A DNA stretch of 64,000 nucleotides from Amycolatopsis decaplanina DSM 44594 (GTDB lineage: Bacteria > Actinomycetota > Actinomycetes > Mycobacteriales > Pseudonocardiaceae). The DNA is taken from contig NZ_AOHO01000063.1 in the NCBI RefSeq assembly GCF_000342005.1, positions 248,001 to 312,000 of the forward strand, read 5' to 3'. This document shows positions 10,251 to 20,093 of this stretch, piece by piece (positions within the stretch are counted from its first letter, which is position 1; each line of letters opens with the position of its first letter). The position numbers and the translations under genes are program-made. The notes under the pieces are model-generated. The model worked only from the letters and a program-made list of their open reading frames with translations, searched no databases and had not been told where the DNA came from.

Positions 10251-11456
10251 CTAGTCGATGGTGAAGGGGTCGTATGCGATCTGGTCCAGCGCGCTGCCCG
10301 CGACCAGCATCCGGGACACCGTCGCCCGGATCATCGCGGGCGAACCGGCGACGAGGATCCGGTGCCCCGGCCAGGACCCTTGCTGTGTAACGGCTTCCGC
10401 GAGCGTGCCCTGCACGCAGCCGGGGGCTTCCTCACCGTGCTCGACCACCGGGGTCACGGTGAGCCACGGGTTCGTGGCCGCGAGCGCGCGTAACTCGTCG
10501 AGGTCGTAAAGGTCCTCACGCGACGGTCCGCCGTAGAACAGCTGGACCTTCGGGTTCTCGCCCCATTGCGCGAGGTCGTCCAGAATGGCGCGCAGCGGCG
10601 CGATGCCGGTGCCGCCCGCGATCATCAGGACATCGCGGCCGTCGGTCCGGTCGACCGAAAGCCTGCCGAGCGGCGGCCCCAGCCGCCAGACGTCGCCGGG
10701 CTGCGTGTGGCTCACGATGGCGCGCGACACCCAGCCGCCGTCGACCGCGCGCACGTGGAACTCGATGCCGCCGTCCTCGCGTGGCGCGTTCGCCGGCGAC
10801 AGGTAGCGCCAGAGTCTCGGCCGCTGCGGTACTTCGACGCTCATGTACTGACCGGGCTGGTACGGCACCGGGAATTCGGGCTGGACGCGGACCAGGGCGA
10901 GATCCCAGGTGAGCCGCCGGTGTTCGAGCACGGTGGCGGACCACGACGCCGGGTTGACGTCGGCCGCGGCCGCCTCCTGCATCGCGCGGGCGACGATGGT
11001 GAACGCCTCCGCCCAGGCCCGTTCGACCTCCGGTGTCCAGTCCGGACCGAGGTGGTTCTTGAGCGAGGCGAGCAGCGCGGTGCCGACGGCCTCGTAGTGC
11101 CGCGGGACGACGCCGAACTTGCGGTGGTCGCGGCCGAGCTGGGTCAGGAACGGTACGAGGTCGTCGGGCCGGTCGACCATCTGCACGATGTGGACCAGCG
11201 CGCGGACCAGTCTGCCGCGCTGGACCTCCATGTTGATCGGGAAGAAGTCGCGGGTGGCCGGCGCGAGGGTGAACAACATCCCGTAGAAGAACTGGGAGAT
11301 CTCCGGGATGAACGGTTCGGACTTCGCCCAGGTCTCCCGGATGAGCCGCACCATGGCGGTGACCGCGGGCGGGGCTTCCCGGGGCGCCGAGGACCGCGGG
11401 ACCGGGCTGACCGCGTCGGCGGTCACGGGCTGGGGGTCGCTGATCGGGAAGCGCAT
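10251..11456 (-). CDS. Globin-ferredoxin reductase fusion (flavohaemoglobin-like), paralogue 2
   Basis: This 401-residue protein has the same architecture as its tandem neighbour: globin (FFYGMLF, DFFPINM, proximal His in GRDHRKFGV), FAD-binding barrel (YMSVEVPQRPRLWRYLSP) and NAD domain (LMIAGGTGIAPLRAIL). The two proteins are clearly paralogous over their full length, differing most in the N-terminal 35 residues. It likely acts on NO or as an NAD(P)H-dependent haem reductase in the cytosol. It faces a marR gene across a 270-bp promoter region that contains a palindrome, so MarR control is possible. Confidence 0.87.
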   Translation of the reverse strand: MRFPISDPQPVTADAVSPVPRSSAPREAPPAVTAMVRLIRETWAKSEPFIPEISQFFYGMLFTLAPATRDFFPINMEVQRGRLVRALVHIVQMVDRPDDLVPFLTQLGRDHRKFGVVPRHYEAVGTALLASLKNHLGPDWTPEVERAWAEAFTIVARAMQEAAAADVNPASWSATVLEHRRLTWDLALVRVQPEFPVPYQPGQYMSVEVPQRPRLWRYLSPANAPREDGGIEFHVRAVDGGWVSRAIVSHTQPGDVWRLGPPLGRLSVDRTDGRDVLMIAGGTGIAPLRAILDDLAQWGENPKVQLFYGGPSREDLYDLDELRALAATNPWLTVTPVVEHGEEAPGCVQGTLAEAVTQQGSWPGHRILVAGSPAMIRATVSRMLVAGSALDQIAYDPFTID

Positions 11457-11696
11457 ACCGGAAGAGGGGTCCCCGCTTTCACGAACGAGGGACCACTGGA
11501 GAAGAATTCACGGATCATTCACCTCTCCGGTCAGTGGCTGTCGGCCGGTCGGCTGGGTTCCGGCTCGCTCGCGAGACTAGCTGTCGAGAGCCCTTTTGCC
11601 CGCATCGTTGCTCCGGACGGGTGTACTTGAATCCGGTTCACAGTGGGCGATCTCACGAGGTAAATAGTTGTCTTACGCAAGTGTCGCCGAATAAAG

Positions 11697-11709
11697 TTGT
11701 ACTGTACAA
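11697..11709. promoter_or_regulatory. Palindromic operator TTGTACTGTACAA before the MarR gene
   Basis: This perfect 13-base inverted repeat (6-base arms, one central base) ends 17 bases before the MarR start codon, overlapping the expected promoter or leader. MarR repressors usually bind 13-20-base palindromes at their own promoters, so this is a likely autoregulatory site. Confidence 0.65.
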
Positions 11710-11726
11710 GTAGCCAGGAGGCACCG

Positions 11727-12191
11727 ATGAGCTCCGCCGACGACGCCAGGGTCGAACTGATGCGTGAGTTGAAGGCCGCCTCCCAGCTGCAGCACGCCTG
11801 GATCATGCAGGCGTGGCAGGACGACCCCGGCCTGGATCCGGCGGCCGCGATGCTGTTGTCGGACCTGGCGAAACACGGCGAGGCGCGGCCCTCGGAATTG
11901 GCCAAACGACGCTTTGTGGATCTTTCGGTCGTGAGTCGTCAAATCTCCCAGCTGTCCGCGGCGGGGATGGTCGACCGCCGTCCCGCGCCCGAGGACGGCC
12001 GCGCGTCGATCATCAGCATCTCCGAGCGCGGACGTGCGGAACTGGGGCGCAGGCGGGCCGGTTATCTGGAGTTCATGGAGCGCGCGCTCGGTGACTGGGA
12101 CGACGAAAAGGTCCTCGGGCTGACCACGCGGCTGGCGGAGATGAACGCCGACGTCCGCGAGGCTTTGTCCGTGCGGACATGCGACGTTTGA
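11727..12191 (+). CDS. MarR-family transcriptional regulator
   Basis: The ATG at 11727 follows a CAGGAGG site and gives 154 residues. The winged-helix domain is clear: SDLAKHGEARPSELAKRRFVDLSVVSRQISQLSAAGMVDRRPAPEDGRASIISIS includes the recognition helix and the D-x-R wing typical of MarR. MarR proteins are ligand-released repressors of efflux or stress genes. The MFS gene 75 bases downstream on the same strand is the obvious target, and the divergent globin-reductase gene a second candidate. The ligand cannot be told from sequence. Confidence 0.9.
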   Translation: MSSADDARVELMRELKAASQLQHAWIMQAWQDDPGLDPAAAMLLSDLAKHGEARPSELAKRRFVDLSVVSRQISQLSAAGMVDRRPAPEDGRASIISISERGRAELGRRRAGYLEFMERALGDWDDEKVLGLTTRLAEMNADVREALSVRTCDV

Positions 12192-12266
12192 CGGCGGCCG
12201 TTCTTACCCGCCGGTCTTGACTGAACGGACCTTTCGCGACGCTGTCACGCCGGTAGCGTCGAAGTT

Positions 12267-13451
12267 GTGCGGAGCAGGGTCGCGTTGCTGGTCGCGTTGG
12301 GAATCGACAACTTCGGTTCGGGACTCTTCCTCCCGCTGGGCCTCGTCTTCGTCATCCGTGTGGTGGGTCTGCCGCTGGCCGAGGCGGGGGGTGCGGTCAC
12401 GCTCGGTGCGCTGGCCGGATTGCTCGTCCCCGCGTTCGCCGGGCGGCTCGTCGACCTGATCGGTCCGCGGACGGTGATGATCTGCGCCAACGTCCTTCAG
12501 GCCGCCGGCGTGAGCGCTTTCCTGCTGGCCGGTGGATTCGCCGGTGTCGTCGGCGCGTCGGTCATGCTCGCGGCCGGACAACAGCTGTTCTACAGCTCGC
12601 AGTTCTCGCTCATCGCCGACGTCGCGGGCGAAGGGCCGAAGGACCGGCCGTTCGCCGAAGCCGCGATGGTCCGCTCCGCGGGTTTCGGACTGGGTGGGCT
12701 CGCGGCGGCCGGACTGCTGGTGTGGATCGGACGCGACGGCCTGTACGTCGCCGTGATGGTCGACGTCGCGACCTTCGTCATCGCCGCGGCCATCCTCTCG
12801 ACACTGGTCACGCCGGCGCCGCGGCACCCGGTGCGGCTCTCGGCACCCGCGCGGGTCTGGCGGAACCGCCCGTACCTGGCGCTCATCGTGTTCAGCGGGT
12901 TGTTCGCGCTCACGATGGACTTCTTCCTCATCGGGATGCCGGTGTACGTCTTCAACACCTTGCAGGGGCCCAAGTGGCTTCCCGGTGCGATCATCGCACT
13001 GCTCACGGTCGTCACCAGTCTGGGTGGAGTCGTCGGGTTGCGGCTCACCCGGAAGCTGACCCGGATCGCCGCGATGCGCGCGGGCTCCGCGTTGTTCGCG
13101 GTGTGGTGCCTGGCGTGTCTCCTGGTGGTGTTCGTGCCGAAGGTCTTCCAGCCGGTTTACCTGCTCGGCGCGACGCTCGTGCTGGCCGCGGGTGATCTCG
13201 CGTTCGGTCCGCGCTCCGGGGCGCTGGCCGAAGCCGCGGCACCGCCGGAGGCGCGAGGCCGGTATCTGGCGGCCTTCCAGTACGCGTTCACGCTCGCCGC
13301 GGTGATCGCTCCGGCCGTCGTCGCGCTGTTCTCCGTGGCAGTCTGGATCCCGTGGGTGCTCGTGGCCGCGTGCGCCTGTGCGGCCGTCGTCGGCCTCGGC
13401 CGGGTGGGCCCGCGTCTGCCGGCGGAGGCCGTCTCCCCGGCCGGAAGCTGA
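12267..13451 (+). CDS. MFS transporter (drug-efflux type)
   Basis: This is a 394-residue, 12-helix major facilitator protein, probably a proton-driven exporter in the cytoplasmic membrane. Hydrophobic segments run throughout, with the loop GRLVDLIGPRTVMI between helices 2 and 3. The GTG start at 12267 opens directly onto VALLVALGIDNFGSG. It follows the MarR gene by 75 bases on the same strand, the usual arrangement of a regulator and the pump it controls. Substrate unknown. Confidence 0.85.
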   Translation: MRSRVALLVALGIDNFGSGLFLPLGLVFVIRVVGLPLAEAGGAVTLGALAGLLVPAFAGRLVDLIGPRTVMICANVLQAAGVSAFLLAGGFAGVVGASVMLAAGQQLFYSSQFSLIADVAGEGPKDRPFAEAAMVRSAGFGLGGLAAAGLLVWIGRDGLYVAVMVDVATFVIAAAILSTLVTPAPRHPVRLSAPARVWRNRPYLALIVFSGLFALTMDFFLIGMPVYVFNTLQGPKWLPGAIIALLTVVTSLGGVVGLRLTRKLTRIAAMRAGSALFAVWCLACLLVVFVPKVFQPVYLLGATLVLAAGDLAFGPRSGALAEAAAPPEARGRYLAAFQYAFTLAAVIAPAVVALFSVAVWIPWVLVAACACAAVVGLGRVGPRLPAEAVSPAGS

Positions 13452-13462
13452 ACTTTTCAGGG

Positions 13463-13481
13463 TTGAGCGGAACAGACTCAA
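13463..13481. promoter_or_regulatory. HAIR operator upstream of clpB
   Basis: TTGAG-N9-CTCAA, with the same spacing as the dnaK site at 2601-2619, lies about 60 bases upstream of the clpB start. HspR control of clpB is established in other actinobacteria, so this site extends the regulon within the window. Confidence 0.85.
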
Positions 13482-13539
13482 CTTTTCTGACGTTGTACCC
13501 GTCGAGAAGAACTTCGCAGAACCTAGTACGAGGTGAGGG

Positions 13540-16140
<2,601 letters not shown>

Positions 16141-16149
16141 CGGAAACCC

Positions 16150-16284
16150 GCCGAAGGGGCGCCGCTTCGCACGTCACTCACGTCGTGCGGGCAGGCGCCC
16201 CTTCATCGGGTTCCCGTGGCCTTCGGCCAAAAGAGGCGCTCGACGGTGAAGTCTCCGTCGGGCGCAGGGCGCCCTTCGGGAGAC
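16150..16284 (+). repeat. 135-bp structured dispersed element, copy 1
   Basis: The element has two predicted fold units. In the first, GCCGAAGG (from 16150) pairs with CCTTCGGC (16220-16227) around an inner GGGGCGCC/GGCGCCCC stem. The second is the hairpin GTCTCC...GGGCGC/GCGCCC...GGAGAC. A second copy of identical length lies at 57998-58132 with the paired positions at the same offsets. It begins just after clpB and precedes a membrane-protein gene. It could be a transcript 3' end or a leader RNA. Confidence 0.75.
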
Positions 16285-16425
16285 CTGACAGGGTTGGCGA
16301 CACGGAGACTTGTCGACCTTTCCTCGTGTCTTTCGTGGTCTTTCCAGGGTGCGGCATCGAAAGGGGGGCGCGACACGGCGCCCGGCGATCACATCCGGTG
16401 AGGGCAGGGGGATACCCTGACCGGC

Positions 16426-17136
16426 GTGGGTATTCCGGCGTGGATCTGGTTCGTCATCGCCGCCGTCGCCTTGGTGGCGGGGCTGGCGCTGCTCGCGGCC
16501 GACCGGGCGAAGGAGGGCTCGCGCAATCGCGAGCGCATGCGCTGGGCCGAGCTGCGCGGCTGGCAGTTCGTCGAAGAGGACGAGCGGTTGCCGCGGCAGT
16601 GGTCCAAAGGCGCGATCGGGTACTTCGGCGCCCAGCTGGCGGTCAACGTCGTGGCCGGGTCCACCTTCACCTCCGACGGCCGGCGTCCCGTCTTCATCTT
16701 CGACATCGAGACCGAGGGCCAGATCCCGGCGGTCGTGGTCGCCGTGCGCTGCAACCGCGTGCACGAGGTGCCGCTGGAGATGTGGCTGTCCAGTGTGCCG
16801 TTCCAGCGCCAGGACATGCCCGAGATGCTCGGCCCGATCGGCCAGCGCTACGCCTTCGCGGACGACTCCGAGGGTGCCCGCAAGGTGATCACGCAGGAAC
16901 TCGTCGACGCGGCGGACTCGCTCGGCGGCGACGTCGGCGTGGCGTGGCTGGAGAACGAGTGGGTGCTCGCGAGCGTCGCACCGAACGCCGGGCCGTCGCG
17001 GCTCGAGCGGCTGCTGCGCGACCTCGGCGAGATCGCCGACATCGTCGACCCGTTCGACGAGGAGTACGACAACGCCTCGACCCCGGGCCGCCACTGGCAG
17101 GCCGAGGCCGCCGACGACATCGAGCCGCAGAATTAG
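16426..17136 (+). CDS. Hypothetical membrane-anchored protein
   Basis: The GTG start gives 236 residues: one N-terminal transmembrane helix (IPAWIWFVIAAVALVAGLAL), then a soluble cytoplasmic domain of about 200 residues rich in Trp and acidic residues. I do not recognise the domain. It includes GWQFVEEDERLP and a long C-terminal half with VGVAWLENEWVLASV. Several actinobacterial single-helix proteins of unknown function share this layout. It stands alone between clpB and a convergent gene. A small hairpin follows its stop codon. Confidence 0.75.
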   Translation: MGIPAWIWFVIAAVALVAGLALLAADRAKEGSRNRERMRWAELRGWQFVEEDERLPRQWSKGAIGYFGAQLAVNVVAGSTFTSDGRRPVFIFDIETEGQIPAVVVAVRCNRVHEVPLEMWLSSVPFQRQDMPEMLGPIGQRYAFADDSEGARKVITQELVDAADSLGGDVGVAWLENEWVLASVAPNAGPSRLERLLRDLGEIADIVDPFDEEYDNASTPGRHWQAEAADDIEPQN

Positions 17137-17139
17137 TCA

Positions 17140-17156
17140 GTCAGGCGCAGCCTGAC
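17140..17156. terminator. Possible bidirectional terminator hairpin
   Basis: GTCAGGC-GCA-GCCTGAC forms a perfect 7-bp stem with a 3-base loop between two convergent genes. It has no U-tract, so its termination strength is uncertain. Confidence 0.4.
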
Positions 17157-17190
17157 CGTTGAGGGCGGCGGCGGGGCGGGGTCCGGATGA

Positions 17191-18324
17191 TCAGGACTGC
17201 TTGGCCTCAAGCGGGAGTGCCCCGGCGGTGAAGCCGGTGTGCGACGGCTGACCGAGCAGAGTCAGGTCGAGCGTCCCGGACTGTGTCAGATGCCCGGCCC
17301 GCGCCGGATCGGCGGTGGGCAGGACCCCGCGCACGGACGACGTCGTGGCGCCGCGGACGGACGCCACTTCACCGGCGCCGAGGTCGCCGCTGATCGTGTT
17401 CGAACCGGATCCGGTGAAACCGGCGCCGTGGTGCGCCAGATTCACGTCCTGCCGGGTGGTCACCAGCCCGCTCGACGGACCGATGGTGCCGCCGAGGGCG
17501 TGTTCCTGGCCGTAACCGGTGCCCGAGCCGACGTCCAGCGGCAGGACACCGCTGAACCGGCCGTTGCCGTGCTGCGCCGACGTCGTCCCGGCGGCGGCGA
17601 GGTCGCCGACGTCGACCGCGTGCCCGGAAGACCGCCCGGCCTCCAGTACGCCGCCGAGGTCACCGGAGAAACCGCCGTCGAGCCGGAGGGCCCTGTCGAG
17701 TGTTCCGCCGGTGTGCTGTTCCGTCTCGTTGATGACGCCGACCCCGGGCAGCGGGCGGACGGCGTGATAGGTCCCCTCGGCCGCGCGAAGACCGCGGCTG
17801 TCCTCGGAGACGAAGGTGGGGACGCCGGTGCGCGGGTCGAGCGCGACCTCGGTCAGCCGTGCGCCGGTCCGTTCGAGTTCGGTCTCGTTCCCGGCGACGA
17901 CACTGCCGTAGCGGTCGACCTTCACCGCTTCTCGCTGGCCTTGCTTGACGGCCTCGGTGTTCTTCGCCGCGGCGAGCGCGCCGACCTTGTCCGGGCGGGC
18001 CGCGACACCGTCGCGGGTCTCGATGGTCTCGCTCACCGACCGGCGGACGTCCGCGAAGGCTTTCGCGTCACCGAGGTCCTTGCCGAAAACGTTCCGTTCG
18101 GTGTTGTTCAAGAAACCGCGAAAAACGGAAGTGTCGCCTTCGCTGGTGAAGCCGACTCCGCGATCGAGGCTGCCTTCGCGCTGGTGATCGAGGGGAAGCG
18201 GGATCGCCGGGTCCGTCTGGGCGGCGAGCGCGGTGGCCGGACCGGCGAGCAACAACGCCAGCGGCGCCGCGCCGACCGCGACTTTGGGCAGGTAGCTCGG
18301 CTTGCGCCTGCTGTGCTTCCCCAT
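17191..18324 (-). CDS. Hypothetical secreted protein
   Basis: I chose the ATG at 18324 (MGKHSRRKPSYLPK), which starts a classical signal peptide with basic residues and a hydrophobic core ending in ALAA; an upstream in-frame start would bury it. The mature protein has about 345 residues, is Gly/Thr/Ser-rich and low in aromatic residues, with no transmembrane segment and no domain I recognise. The C-terminal half (GSGTGYGQEHALGG, GSGSNTISGDLGAGE) suggests an extended beta structure. It is probably exported to the cell surface or medium. Function unknown. Confidence 0.7.
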   Translation of the reverse strand: MGKHSRRKPSYLPKVAVGAAPLALLLAGPATALAAQTDPAIPLPLDHQREGSLDRGVGFTSEGDTSVFRGFLNNTERNVFGKDLGDAKAFADVRRSVSETIETRDGVAARPDKVGALAAAKNTEAVKQGQREAVKVDRYGSVVAGNETELERTGARLTEVALDPRTGVPTFVSEDSRGLRAAEGTYHAVRPLPGVGVINETEQHTGGTLDRALRLDGGFSGDLGGVLEAGRSSGHAVDVGDLAAAGTTSAQHGNGRFSGVLPLDVGSGTGYGQEHALGGTIGPSSGLVTTRQDVNLAHHGAGFTGSGSNTISGDLGAGEVASVRGATTSSVRGVLPTADPARAGHLTQSGTLDLTLLGQPSHTGFTAGALPLEAKQS

Positions 18325-18443
18325 GACGCCGGACGATACTTCCCGACTTGAGCTGTTGCACGTCAAATCCCCACGGTGGGTGACCCTCACACCTGACTCG
18401 TCCGAGCCCTTTCCGGAACCCGACCGAGGAGTAGGTTCCCGAT

Positions 18444-19211
18444 ATGACACAAACCGCCCTGATCACCGGCGCCACCGCCGGCATCGGCGCGCAGTTCGCG
18501 CGCAGGCTCGCCGCCGAGGGGTACGACCTCGTGCTCGTCGCCCGCGACGTCGATCGGCTGGAGGGCTTCGCCGCGGAACTGATCGAGGCGCACCGCGTCG
18601 ACGTCGTCGTCCTGCCCGCCGATTTGTCCGAAGTGGACGGACGAGCGCTGGTCGAGGCTCGCCTGGCCGACGAGCCGGTGGACCTCCTGGTGAACAACGC
18701 GGGCTTCGGGCTCAACGGCGATTTCTGGACCATTCCACCGGACGCCCTGCAGCGTCAGCTCGACGTCAACGTCACCGCAGTCCTGCGGCTGACCCGCGCC
18801 GCGCTGCCGGGAATGATCGACCGCGGCGAGGGCGCGATCATCAACGTCAGCTCGGTCGCCGGCTTCTTCAGCGGCCGCGGCTCGACGTACACGGCCAGCA
18901 AGAACTGGGTCACCTCGTTCACCGAGGGCATCGCCGCCTCGCTGCCGAAGAACATCCGCATGATGGCGCTGTGCCCCGGTTTCACCACCACCGAGTTCCA
19001 CGAGCGGGCGGGGCTGGACAAGCCCGGGCCGAAGGCGTTCTGGCTCGGCGTCGACCAGGTCGTGGACGAGGCACTCGCGGATCTGCGCCGCGGCAAGGTG
19101 ATCTCGGTGCCGAGCCTGCAGTACAAGGCGCTCGTCGCGGTCGGCGGACTGCTGCCGAGGGCGGTGCTGCGCAAGCTCGGCGGCGGTTTCGGCGGCAAGG
19201 GCCGCACCTGA
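18444..19211 (+). CDS. Short-chain dehydrogenase/reductase (classical SDR)
   Basis: This 255-residue protein has the Rossmann motif TGATAGIG, the NNAG motif and the catalytic Ser...YxxxK. INVSSVAGF supplies the Ser and STYTASKNW the Tyr and Lys. It uses NAD(P)H to reduce or oxidise a carbonyl or alcohol; the substrate cannot be inferred. The C-terminus (GGLLPRAVLRKLGGGFGGKG) is basic and similar to the mycobacterial DltE-like SDRs. The gene is divergent from the secreted protein, with about 120 bases between them. Confidence 0.9.
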   Translation: MTQTALITGATAGIGAQFARRLAAEGYDLVLVARDVDRLEGFAAELIEAHRVDVVVLPADLSEVDGRALVEARLADEPVDLLVNNAGFGLNGDFWTIPPDALQRQLDVNVTAVLRLTRAALPGMIDRGEGAIINVSSVAGFFSGRGSTYTASKNWVTSFTEGIAASLPKNIRMMALCPGFTTTEFHERAGLDKPGPKAFWLGVDQVVDEALADLRRGKVISVPSLQYKALVAVGGLLPRAVLRKLGGGFGGKGRT

Positions 19212-19334
19212 GGCTTAGCCGTCTTCAGCGGTCTCGATCGCCAAGACCGGTGAGGTGAGGTAGGGCCCGCCCTACCAAGGAGACGCACGCTCGCCCCAGG
19301 GTGCTTCCGACCTGGGATTCCTAGGGTTTTCCCC

Positions 19335-20093
19335 ATGAACACTGGGTGGAGCGGTGACGCGGTCCGGCTCGACGGCGTCCGCAAGGAATACGGCAAGGGT
19401 GTCGTCGCGCTCGACGGGGTGACGCTGGCGTTTCCGCGTGGCGGCTTCACCGCCGTGATGGGCCCCTCGGGCTCGGGCAAGAGCACCTTCCTGCACTGCG
19501 CGGCCGGGCTGGACCGGCCGACGTCGGGGTCCGTCGTGCTCGACGGGCAGGAGCTGGCCGGGATGAGCGAGACGAAGCTGACGAAGCTGCGCCGCGACCG
19601 GGTCGGCTTCATCTTCCAGGCCTTCAACCTGCTCCCGGCGCTGACCGTCGAGCAGAACGTCACGCTCCCGCAGCAGCTCGCGGGCGCCAAGCCGGACCGC
19701 CGAGTCGTCGAGGAGATGCTGACCCGCGTCGGGCTTTCCGGCCGCCGCAAGCATCTTCCCGGCGAGCTTTCCGGCGGGCAGGCGCAGCGGGTCGCGATCG
19801 CGCGGGCGCTGGTCACCCGGCCCGCGGTGGTGTTCGCCGACGAGCCGACCGGCGCGCTCGACACCCGCACCGCCGCCGAGGTCCTCGCGCTGCTGCGTGA
19901 TTCGGTCCGCACGACCGGTCAGACGGTGATCATGGTGACCCACGACCCGATGGCCGCCTCCTACGCCGACCGCGTCATCTTCCTCGCCGACGGCCGGATC
20001 GCGGACGAACTGCACGCGCCGACCGCGGACGTCGTCGCCGAGCGCATGACCCACCTGGGTGCCTGGGGCAGCCCCGTGCGGGCGGGTGCGTGA
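19335..20093 (+). CDS. ABC transporter ATP-binding protein (MacB/LolD type)
   Basis: The 252 residues form one nucleotide-binding domain: Walker A GPSGSGKST, Q-loop IFQAFNLLPALT, signature LSGGQAQRVAIARAL, Walker B VVFADEPTGALDT and the H-loop in VTHD. The form LPGELSGGQ with EPTGALD is typical of MacB/LolD/FtsE-like ATPases that drive FtsX-type permeases by mechanotransmission. The stop codon overlaps the start of the permease gene. Likely cargo is a lipoprotein, peptide or antibiotic; sequence does not decide. Confidence 0.93.
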   Translation: MNTGWSGDAVRLDGVRKEYGKGVVALDGVTLAFPRGGFTAVMGPSGSGKSTFLHCAAGLDRPTSGSVVLDGQELAGMSETKLTKLRRDRVGFIFQAFNLLPALTVEQNVTLPQQLAGAKPDRRVVEEMLTRVGLSGRRKHLPGELSGGQAQRVAIARALVTRPAVVFADEPTGALDTRTAAEVLALLRDSVRTTGQTVIMVTHDPMAASYADRVIFLADGRIADELHAPTADVVAERMTHLGAWGSPVRAGA

